64,000 bases of DNA. It comes from G963704535 sp963704535. GTDB lineage: Bacteria > Chloroflexota > Chloroflexia > Chloroflexales > Roseiflexaceae. Under the pieces are notes generated by a model, which saw nothing but the letters and a program-made list of their open reading frames with translations, had not been told where the DNA came from and did no database searches. Where the stretch lies: positions 744,001 through 808,000 of the forward strand of contig OY969916.1 in NCBI GenBank assembly GCA_963704535.1, given 5' to 3'. Below, piece by piece: positions 55,101 to 63,140 of the stretch. The translations under genes and the position numbers were made by a program. Positions within the stretch are counted from its first letter, which is position 1. Each line of letters opens with the position of its first letter.

Positions 55101-58100
55101 ATGATTGAAACCATACCAACAATAGAACAGAACGACGCCCTCGACGAGGAGGTGTTCGTCTTCCCGACCTCGTTTGCCCAGCAGCGGCTCTGGTTTCTCG
55201 ACCAGCTTCAGCCCGACAGCCCGGTGTACAACATCGCCGCTGCCGTGCGCCTCGATGGGGCGCTGCGCGTGGAGCTGCTGGAGGCCGCGCTGCAAGAGAT
55301 TGTGAGCCGCCACGAGGCCCTGCGCACCACCTTTGCCAGGGTCGAAGGGCGCCCGGTCCAGGTGGTCAGGCCATCAGTGAAACTGCGACTGCCGGTGCGC
55401 GACCTGGCGAGTCACCCGCAAGCGAACCGTGAGCAGGTGGCACAGCAGCACGCCGTCGAGGAGGCCCGGCGACCCTTTAACCTCGCGCAGGGGCCGCTCA
55501 TCCGCGCAACGCTACTGAAGCTGCGCGATCGGCAGCACATCCTGCTGCTGACGATGCACCATATCGTCTCCGACGGCTGGTCGGTCGGCATCTTCGTGCA
55601 GGAGCTGATGACGCTGTACAGCGCATTCTTGCGCGGGCAGCAGCCTTTGTTATCCGCTCTCCCGATCCAGTACGCCGACTTCGCGATCTGGCAGCAGGAG
55701 CGGCTCCAGGGCGACATGCTGGAGTCGCAACTGGCCTACTGGCGCGGCCAACTGGCCGGCGCGGCGCCCACGCTGGAGCTGCCAACCGACCGACCGCGTC
55801 CGGCGCTCCAGACGTACCACGGCGCCCGCCACCCGATCAGGCTTGGCAAGTCACTCACCGATGCGCTTAAATCGCTGTCGCAGCGCGAGAATGCCACCCT
55901 GTTTATGACGCTGCTGGCCGGCTTCGACGTGCTGCTGCACCGCTACAGCGGCCAGGGTGATGTCTTGGTCGGTACGCCGACCGCCAACCGCACCAACGCC
56001 AGCACCGAGCAGCTGATCGGCTTCTTCGTCAATATGCTGGTGCTACGGGCCGACATGACCGGCAACCCGACCTTTGTGGAGCTGCTGGGGCGGGTGCGCG
56101 AGGTGGCGATCGGCGCCTACGCCCACCAGGAGGTGCCGTTTGAGCGGATCGTCGATGAGCTGCACCTGGAGCGCGACCTGAGCCGCAACCCGCTGTTCCA
56201 GGTCATGTTCGCCTTGCAGAATATCTCCATGCCGGCGGCCGAGTTGCCGGGGCTGACCCTGCAATCGCTGCCGGTGGACAGCGAGACGGCGCAGTTCGAG
56301 CTGACGCTGAACCTGGAGGAGCGCGACGGCGGGATCGGCGGCTGGTTCGAGTACAACACCGATCTGTTCGACAGGGCCACGATCGCCCGCATGGCCGAGC
56401 AGTACCAGACGCTGCTGGAGGCGATCGTAGCCCAGCCCACCCGGCGCATCTGGGATCTCCCGCTGATGCCGGGGGCCGAGCGGCGGCAACTCCTCGACGA
56501 GTGGAATGTCACCCAGGCGACCTACCCCCACGATCGCTGCGTCCACGAGCTGATCGCGGCGCAGGCCCAGCACACCCCCGACGCGACGGCCCTGATCTTC
56601 GAGGATCGGCGGCTGACCTATGCCGAGCTGGAGGGACGCGCCAACCAGCTCGCCCAGCACCTGCGGCACCTCGGCGTGCGGCCGGGCGACCTGGTCGGCG
56701 TGTATATGGAGCGCTCGCTGGAGCTGGCGGTGGGGTTGCTAGGCATCCTCAAGGCCGGCGGCGCCTACGTGCCGCTCGACCCGACCTACCCCCAGGAGCG
56801 TATCGCCTTCATGATCGAGGACGCCCAGGTCTCGGTGCTGCTGACCACCCAAGAACAAAGAACAAAGCCTGTCCTGAGCGAAGTCGAAGGGAACAAAGAA
56901 CAAAGAACCGATAGCACCACCGATCGTAAGGGCGTATTGCATACGCCCCCAGCGAACGACGAAAGAGCCTACAGCACCACGCCCCCAGCGGCCTCTGGAC
57001 AACCAACTGTGATCGACCTCGACGCCGACTGGCCCACCATCGCCCAGGCGCCGGTCGAGTGCCCCGACAGCGGCGTGACGGCCGAGAACCTGGCCTACGT
57101 GATCTACACCTCCGGCTCCACCGGCGTGCCCAAGGGCGTGATGATTGCCCACCGCAATGTGGTCAACTTCTTCACCGGGATGGACCAGCGCATCGGCGAC
57201 GGCAACCCCGGCGTGTGGCTGGCGACCACCAGCGTCTCGTTCGATATCTCGGTGCTGGAGCTGTTCTGGACGCTGGCGCGCGGGTTCACCGTAGTGATCC
57301 AGGATGAGAGCGCCGGGGCGATCTTCACCGGCGGCCAGGAGCACCGGATCATCGAGCGCGACATCGCGTTCAGCCTGTTCTACTTCGCCAGCGCCGACCA
57401 GGCGGCCGAGGACAAGTACCGGCTGCTGCTGGAGGGCGCCAAGTTCGCCGACCAGCACGGCTTCGCGGCGGTGTGGACGCCGGAGCGCCACTTCCACGCC
57501 TTCGGCGGCCTGTATCCGAGCCCGTCGGTGATGAGCGCGGCGCTGGCGACGATCACCAGCAACGTCAAGATCAGAGCCGGCAGCGTGGTGCTGCCGCTGC
57601 ACAGCCCCATCCGCGTCGCCGAGGAGTGGGCGCTGGTGGATAATCTTTCGGGCGGCCGGGTCGGGATCTCGTTCGCCTCGGGTTGGCACGCCGACGACTT
57701 TGTCTTTGCGCCCGAGCGCTACCGCGAACGCAAGCAGATCATGCTGGAGGGCATCGAGACCGTGCGGCGGCTGTGGCGCGGTGAGGCGATCACGGCCCAG
57801 AGCGGCGCCGGCAACGAGATTCCCATTCGCACCCTGCCGCGGCCCATCCAGCCGGAGCTGCCGGTGTGGCTGACCGCCGCCGGCAATCCAGACACGTTTC
57901 GCGCCGCCGGCGAGATCGGCGCCTATGTGCTGACCCACCTGCTGGGCCAGAGCTTCGACGAGCTGGCCGAGAAGATCGTGGTCTACCGCGAGGCCTGGCG
58001 CGGCGCCGGGCACCCTGGCGAGGGCCACGTGACACTGATGCTGCACACCTATGTCGAGCAGGACATGGCGGTGGTGCGCGAGCGGGTGCGCGAGCCCTTC

Positions 58101-59768
58101 ACCAACTACCTACGCAGCTCGGCCGACCTGATGCGCAACCTGGCGCGCAGCCTGGGCCAGAACCTGGAGCAGATCAGCGACGATGATATGGAGGTGCTGC
58201 TGGGCCATGCCTTCGAGCGCTACTTCGAGACCAGCGGCCTGTTCGGCACCCCGGCGAGCTGCCTGCGCTTGGTCAATCAGCTCAAGACGGTCGGCGTCGA
58301 CGAGATCGCCTGCCTGATCGACTTCGGCGTGGAGGTGGACGCGGTGCTGGACAGCTTCGCCGCGCTGAATCAGCTCAAGCAGCTCAGCCAGCCGCGCCTT
58401 GACAGCACCGAGGAGTACTCGCTGGCCGGGCAGATCCGGCGGCACGGCGTCTCGCACCTGCAATGCACGCCCTCGATGGCGCGCATGCTGGCGGCCGACC
58501 CCGAAACCCTCGGCGCGCTGGGCGGGCTGCGGAAGCTGCTGTTGGGCGGGGAGGCGCTGCCGGCGCCGCTGGCGCAGCAGCTCCTGGAGACGCTGCCGGC
58601 CGAGATTCACAATATGTACGGGCCGACCGAGACGACGATCTGGTCGTCGAGCCACCCGGTGACGCAGGCAGCCGGGGCCACGGTCGCGATCGGCACGCCG
58701 ATCGCCAACACCGCGATCTACATTCTCGACCGCCACATGCAACCGGCGCCGATCGGCGTACCGGGCGAGCTGTGCATCGGCGGCGCGGGTGTGGCCCTTG
58801 GGTATCTCAACCGGCCTGATCTGACTGCCGAGCGCTTCGTACCGAGTCCGTGGTCAGTTGTCAGTGGTCAGTTGCAACCGGCTACTGACAACGGACAACG
58901 GGCAACTGACAACAGACTGTATCGCACCGGCGACCTGGCTCGCTGGCGCCCCGACGGCACGATCGAATTCCTGGGCCGCCTGGACCACCAGGTCAAGCTC
59001 GGCGGCCACCGGATCGAGCTGGGCGAGATCGAGGCGCTGCTGGCGCGGCACCCGGCCGTGCGCGAGACGGTGGCGATCGTGCGGGACGACGTAGGCGAGA
59101 AACGCCTAGTTGCTTATGTCGTCGCGAGTCAGTTGTCCGTTGTCAGTGGCCAGTTGCAGCCGGCCACCGACCACCGACCATCGACCACCGACCACAGCGG
59201 GGCAGATGGGAACAACGGACAACGGACAACGGACAACGGACAACTGACAGGTGAGCTACGCGCGTTCCTTAAACAACACCTGCCCGACTACATGATCCCG
59301 TCGGCGTTCGTGCCATTGGAGGCGCTGCCGCTGACGCCCAACGGCAAGATCGACCGCCGCGCCCTGCCGGCGCCGAACGGCCTGCGCCCGCAGAAGGAGC
59401 TGGCCTACGTCGCGCCGCAGAGCGAGATGGAGCGGCTGATCGCCCAAGTGTGGGAGGAGGTCTTGCAGGTGCGGCAGGTGGGCGTCCACGACAACTTCTT
59501 CGAGGTCGGCGGCAGCTCGCTGCTGGTGGTCCAGATGCACAGCAAGCTGCACGACCTGGTCGACCGCGAGATCCCGATGGCCGAGCTGTTCAGGCACCCG
59601 ACCATCAGCGCGCTGGCCCAGTTCCTGAGCCGCGAGCAAGATGTGCAGCCGTCGCGCGAGCAGATCAACGACCGCGCCCAGCGACAAACCCAGTCGCGCC
59701 AGGCCGACGCGATCAGCCGCCAGCGCCAGTTCATGGAAGAGCGCAAGCGTGACAAGATGACAAGATGA
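55101..59768 (+). CDS. NRPS module: C-A(Gly code, luciferase-like monooxygenase inserted)-PCP
   Basis: A protein of 1555 residues. The condensation domain has TMHHIVSDGWSVGIFVQELM near 155. The adenylation domain has YVIYTSGSTGVPKGV near 670 and A4 SFDISVLELFWTLARG. A complete luciferase-like flavin monooxygenase (about 756-1100; GFAAVWTPERHFHAFGGLYP, GRVGISFASGWHADDF) is then inserted. After it A5 resumes (MYGPTETTIW near 1172). The PCP (VGGSSLLVVQMHSKL) is near 1471. By eye the code D-I-L-Q-L-G-M-I-W matches glycine. The MtaG/MelG precedent suggests glycine alpha-hydroxylation leading to a terminal amide; that is inference. No thioesterase is present. The C-terminal RDKMTR is encoded by an octamer repeat. 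Confidence 0.9.
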   Translation: MIETIPTIEQNDALDEEVFVFPTSFAQQRLWFLDQLQPDSPVYNIAAAVRLDGALRVELLEAALQEIVSRHEALRTTFARVEGRPVQVVRPSVKLRLPVRDLASHPQANREQVAQQHAVEEARRPFNLAQGPLIRATLLKLRDRQHILLLTMHHIVSDGWSVGIFVQELMTLYSAFLRGQQPLLSALPIQYADFAIWQQERLQGDMLESQLAYWRGQLAGAAPTLELPTDRPRPALQTYHGARHPIRLGKSLTDALKSLSQRENATLFMTLLAGFDVLLHRYSGQGDVLVGTPTANRTNASTEQLIGFFVNMLVLRADMTGNPTFVELLGRVREVAIGAYAHQEVPFERIVDELHLERDLSRNPLFQVMFALQNISMPAAELPGLTLQSLPVDSETAQFELTLNLEERDGGIGGWFEYNTDLFDRATIARMAEQYQTLLEAIVAQPTRRIWDLPLMPGAERRQLLDEWNVTQATYPHDRCVHELIAAQAQHTPDATALIFEDRRLTYAELEGRANQLAQHLRHLGVRPGDLVGVYMERSLELAVGLLGILKAGGAYVPLDPTYPQERIAFMIEDAQVSVLLTTQEQRTKPVLSEVEGNKEQRTDSTTDRKGVLHTPPANDERAYSTTPPAASGQPTVIDLDADWPTIAQAPVECPDSGVTAENLAYVIYTSGSTGVPKGVMIAHRNVVNFFTGMDQRIGDGNPGVWLATTSVSFDISVLELFWTLARGFTVVIQDESAGAIFTGGQEHRIIERDIAFSLFYFASADQAAEDKYRLLLEGAKFADQHGFAAVWTPERHFHAFGGLYPSPSVMSAALATITSNVKIRAGSVVLPLHSPIRVAEEWALVDNLSGGRVGISFASGWHADDFVFAPERYRERKQIMLEGIETVRRLWRGEAITAQSGAGNEIPIRTLPRPIQPELPVWLTAAGNPDTFRAAGEIGAYVLTHLLGQSFDELAEKIVVYREAWRGAGHPGEGHVTLMLHTYVEQDMAVVRERVREPFTNYLRSSADLMRNLARSLGQNLEQISDDDMEVLLGHAFERYFETSGLFGTPASCLRLVNQLKTVGVDEIACLIDFGVEVDAVLDSFAALNQLKQLSQPRLDSTEEYSLAGQIRRHGVSHLQCTPSMARMLAADPETLGALGGLRKLLLGGEALPAPLAQQLLETLPAEIHNMYGPTETTIWSSSHPVTQAAGATVAIGTPIANTAIYILDRHMQPAPIGVPGELCIGGAGVALGYLNRPDLTAERFVPSPWSVVSGQLQPATDNGQRATDNRLYRTGDLARWRPDGTIEFLGRLDHQVKLGGHRIELGEIEALLARHPAVRETVAIVRDDVGEKRLVAYVVASQLSVVSGQLQPATDHRPSTTDHSGADGNNGQRTTDNGQLTGELRAFLKQHLPDYMIPSAFVPLEALPLTPNGKIDRRALPAPNGLRPQKELAYVAPQSEMERLIAQVWEEVLQVRQVGVHDNFFEVGGSSLLVVQMHSKLHDLVDREIPMAELFRHPTISALAQFLSREQDVQPSREQINDRAQRQTQSRQADAISRQRQFMEERKRDKMTR
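56851..56990 (+). repeat. In-frame repeat, NRPS 3, A-domain loop a
   Basis: GAACAAA words, the SEVEG repeat (56868-56891), more GAACAAA words and the GGGCGTATTGCATACGCCC palindrome (56926-56948) sit between A2 and A3, encoding KPVLSEVEGNKEQR and DRKGVLHTPPAN. Confidence 0.92.
58853..58913 (+). repeat. In-frame repeat, NRPS 3, A-domain loop b
   Basis: GTCAGTTGTCAGTGG words followed by inverted ACAACGGACAAC words lie just before LYRTGDLARW. They encode SVVSGQLQPATDNGQRATDN. Position and repeat type match loop b of NRPS 1. Confidence 0.9.
59127..59249 (+). repeat. In-frame repeat, NRPS 3, A-domain loop c
   Basis: GTTGTCCG words, a GACCACCGACCATCG array and a GGACAAC array lie between LVAYVVASQ and ELRAFLKQHLPDY. 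They encode SVVSGQLQPATD through NGQRTTDNGQLTG. The loop is the same as loop c of NRPS 1 and 2, but it carries a different repeat family. Confidence 0.9.
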
Positions 59769-59960
59769 CAAGGTGACGGGGGAGGATGGGACATGTAGGC
59801 CCTCCGTGGCCGCCCGGAACCGAGCCAGGGCACGTAAGGGCGTATTGCATACGCCCGTGTGCATCGCCCCCCACCCACCCCCGAAGCACCGAGCACCTGT
59901 AGGGCAGGCCCTCCGTGGCCGCCCCGCCGAGAACCAAGAACCGAGAACCAAGAACCAAAC
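59750..59960. repeat. Composite repeat block after the NRPS genes
   Basis: The block starts in the NRPS 3 stop region with an ATGACAAG octamer array. It continues with GGCCCTCCGTGGCCGCC (two copies) around the palindrome GGGCGTATTGCATACGCCC (59834-59856). It ends with AAGAACC words. It is nearly the mirror image of the potC-potD gap at 12245-12398. Confidence 0.88.
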
Positions 59961-60014
59961 GAACGGCGAACGAGACATCACGTTTCACGTTTCACGTAAA
60001 TTCGGAGGTCATAC

Positions 60015-60872
<858 letters not shown>

Positions 60873-60894
60873 TAGATTTGAGGAGGATTTCACA

Positions 60895-61152
60895 ATGGAC
60901 ACCCAGGCAACCACGACAATGCTCGACACCAAGTCACAGATCCGCGCCTTCCTGTCGAAAAGCATCCCAAACCACGCGCTCCGCGACGACGAGGACATCT
61001 TCGCCTCCGGCTACGTCAACTCGCTGTACGCAATGCAGCTAGTGGCGTTCGTGGAGGAGGAGTTCGAGCTGCGGGTCGAGCAGCAGGACCTCGACATCGA
61101 GCATTTCCGCTCGATCAACGCGATCACCGATTTCGTGGCCCGCAAGCGGTAA
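60895..61152 (+). CDS. Free-standing acyl carrier protein
   Basis: An 85-residue ACP. The phosphopantetheine-bearing serine lies in IFASGYVNSLYAMQLVAFVE, with Asn instead of Asp before Ser, as seen in FkbJ-type carriers for unusual extender units. The rest (EEFELRVEQQDLDIEHFRSI) is a standard acidic helix III and IV. A GAGGAGGATTTCACA site precedes ATG 60895, 22 bases after the dehydrogenase stop. It should hold the substrate for the flanking dehydrogenases and the aaRS-like ligase. Confidence 0.9.
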   Translation: MDTQATTTMLDTKSQIRAFLSKSIPNHALRDDEDIFASGYVNSLYAMQLVAFVEEEFELRVEQQDLDIEHFRSINAITDFVARKR

Positions 61153-61161
61153 ATAGAGATT

Positions 61162-61257
61162 AGAAGCTGTCTGAAAAGGGGGAGTTTGAGGGGTAGCCCC
61201 CTCAAGAATCCCTTTCCACCACCGACTACGAGTGGCTAACAGTTTCTTAGAGATTAG
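61162..61257. repeat. Family M element inside the extender-unit operon
   Basis: AGAAGCTGTCTGAAAAGGGG opens it. The core GAGTTTGAGGGGTAGCCCC is followed by CTCAAGAATCCC and ends in AACAGTTTCTTAG. It separates the ACP from the acyl-CoA dehydrogenase gene. Confidence 0.85.
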
Positions 61258-61375
61258 AGATTGGAGATTGAGCGAGGCGCTCTAATCCCCAATCTCCAAC
61301 CCTAACAAGCAGGAGTTATGCGGTCATCTCTCAAACGTGATTTTAGCCTTCGGCAGAGGGGTACCTTTTCTTCCT

Positions 61376-61422
61376 TATTTACCGACGATTTTCGCCGGCC
61401 CGGCGAAAATCGTCGGTAAATA
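61376..61422. repeat. 23-bp-arm hairpin repeat (family H), copy 2
   Basis: TATTTACCGACGATTTTCGCCGG pairs with its full complement around a single C. It is followed by AAAGATGCTGCCGCAGGCAA and GAAGCGTTG, as in copy 1 at 36178. Compared with copy 1, T-A is replaced by A-T and T-A by C-G at matching stem positions, so pairing is kept. It lies 74 bases upstream of the acyl-CoA dehydrogenase start. Confidence 0.85.
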
Positions 61423-61495
61423 AAAGATGCTGCCGCAGGCAATAGAAGCGTTGTGGGCGCACCACATAACTCCTGTAAAAAGGAGAGGTTTATCA

Positions 61496-62650
61496 ATGCC
61501 AGTCGATTTTTCCTGGACCAAAGAGCAACTCGCGCTGAAAAAGTCGATTATCGAATTTGCCCAACAGGAGCTGAATGAGGACCTGATTGCAAAAGACCGC
61601 AACGGTGATTTCAATCGGTCGGCGTGGGGCAAATGCGCCGAGTTCGGGCTGCTGGGGCTGCCGATTCCCAAGGAGTACGGCGGCATGGGCGTCGATCCGC
61701 TGACCGCGATGCTGCTGATGGAGGGGCTCGGCTACGGGTGCAAGGACAATGGGCTAGTCTTCGCGATCAACAACCATATCTGGAGCTGCGCGCTCTCGAT
61801 CCTCAGTTTCGGCACCGAGGAGCAGAAGCAGACCTACCTGCCGCGCATGTGCCGGGGCGAGCTGATCGGCTGCCAGGCGCTGACCGAGCCGGGCTCGGGC
61901 TCGGCGGCCTTCGATATGCAGACCAGCGCGACCCGCGATGGCGACGCCTACGTCCTCAACGGCACCAAGACATTTATCAGCAATGCGCCGATCGCCGACC
62001 TATTCATCGTCTTTGTACGCAGCGAAGCCAGCGCCGAGAGCGAACGCAGCTCCTCCGCGCTGATCGTGCGCCGCGATCTGCCAGGCGTCGAGGTCAGCCG
62101 GGTGTGGGAGAAGGCCGGGCTCAGGACCACCCCAATGGGTGAGTTGGTCTTCAGCGATTGCCGGGTGCCGGCCGACCACGTGCTGGGCCGCGCCGGCGCC
62201 GGCTACACCGTCTTTCAATCGACGATCGAGTGGGAGCGCAGCTACTTCTTCGCCAACCAGGTCGGCGCCATGCAGCGCATCCTTGAGCAGTGCGTGGCCT
62301 ACGCCAAGACGCGCCGGCAGTTCGACCGGCCGATCGGCTCGTTCCAGTCGGTCTCGAACAAGATCGCCGATATGAAGCTGCGCATCGAGCTAGCCAGGCT
62401 CATGCTCTACAAGATCGGCTGGCTGAAAAAGGAGGGCAAACGCGCCTTTCTGGAGGCTTCGATGGCCAAGCTGTTCATCAGCGAGGGGCTGGTCCAGACC
62501 TGCCTCGACGCCATCCAGATCCACGGCGCGCGCGGCTACATGACCGAGTACGAGCTGGAGCGCGAGCTGCGCGACTCGCTGGGCGGGACGATCTACGCCG
62601 GCACGTCGGAGATGCAGCGCGGCATTATCGCCAGCATGCTCGGCTTATAA
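61496..62650 (+). CDS. Acyl-CoA dehydrogenase-like flavoprotein (extender-unit type)
   Basis: A flavoprotein of 384 residues starting MPVDFSWTKEQLALKKSIIE at 61496, after AAAAGGAGAGG. The signature GCQALTEPGSGSAAFDMQTS surrounds the FAD-contacting region, and RQFDRPIGSFQSVSNKIADM is the second family motif. IQIHGARGYMTEYELERELR and GTIYAGTSEMQRGIIASMLG are the C-terminal hallmarks. In methoxymalonyl- and aminomalonyl-ACP pathways a FkbI/ZmaI-like member completes oxidation of the ACP-bound unit. The adjacent dehydrogenase and ACP favour that role over fatty acid catabolism. Confidence 0.88.
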   Translation: MPVDFSWTKEQLALKKSIIEFAQQELNEDLIAKDRNGDFNRSAWGKCAEFGLLGLPIPKEYGGMGVDPLTAMLLMEGLGYGCKDNGLVFAINNHIWSCALSILSFGTEEQKQTYLPRMCRGELIGCQALTEPGSGSAAFDMQTSATRDGDAYVLNGTKTFISNAPIADLFIVFVRSEASAESERSSSALIVRRDLPGVEVSRVWEKAGLRTTPMGELVFSDCRVPADHVLGRAGAGYTVFQSTIEWERSYFFANQVGAMQRILEQCVAYAKTRRQFDRPIGSFQSVSNKIADMKLRIELARLMLYKIGWLKKEGKRAFLEASMAKLFISEGLVQTCLDAIQIHGARGYMTEYELERELRDSLGGTIYAGTSEMQRGIIASMLGL

Positions 62651-62675
62651 GGAACTCGAAACATCAAAAGCATCG

Positions 62676-62760
62676 CGGCTCCGTGAAACGTGAAACGTAA
62701 AACGTGAAACGTAAAACGTGATCGGCAGCGTTGTGTACGTTTCACGCTTCACCCTTCGCC
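62676..62760. repeat. GTGAAAC-word array
   Basis: GTGAAACGTGAAACGTAAAAC and further words (62682-62721) are followed by an inverted GTTTCACGCTTCACCC. It is the same family as at 17505 and 40742. Confidence 0.85.
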
Positions 62761-62817
62761 TCCACTCAAGGCAGGCGTTTCGGGGCCGCCGTGGGATGTT
62801 TTAAAACGTGCGAGTCC

Positions 62818-63081
62818 CTTAGCGGAGACCGATCAAAGCAGACTCGATCGGGTTCGGGAAGTTAGCGAAGACCGATCGAAGCAGACTCGATCGGGTTCGG
62901 GAAGTTAGCGGAGACCGATCAAAGCAGACTCGATCGGGTTCGGGAAGTTAGCGGAGACCGATCAAAGCAGACTCGATCGGGTTCGGGAAGTTAGCGGAGA
63001 CCGATCAAAGCAGACTCGATCGGGTTCGGGAAGTTAGCGAAGACCGATCGAAGCAGACTCGATCGGGTTCGGGAAGTTAGC
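62818..63081. repeat. 43-bp tandem repeat, six copies
   Basis: Units start at about 62818, 62861, 62904, 62947, 62990 and 63033, followed by a 6-base partial. Two versions alternate: most read GGAGACCGATCAAAGCAG, two read GAAGACCGATCGAAGCAG. In the second version CCGATCGA and TCGATCGG form an 8-bp hairpin; in the first version 6 bp pair. There are no unique spacers, so it is not a CRISPR. It lies 60 bases upstream of the carrier-protein ligase gene. Confidence 0.9.
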
Positions 63082-63140
63082 TCGGTAGCGAGTCATCGAA
63101 ACGTGAAACGCTTGTCCTGAGCGAAAAGGAGGTCAAACAC

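Noticed and set aside
62818..63081. CRISPR-like array
   Set aside because: The units abut directly without unique spacers and no cas genes are near; it is a plain tandem repeat.
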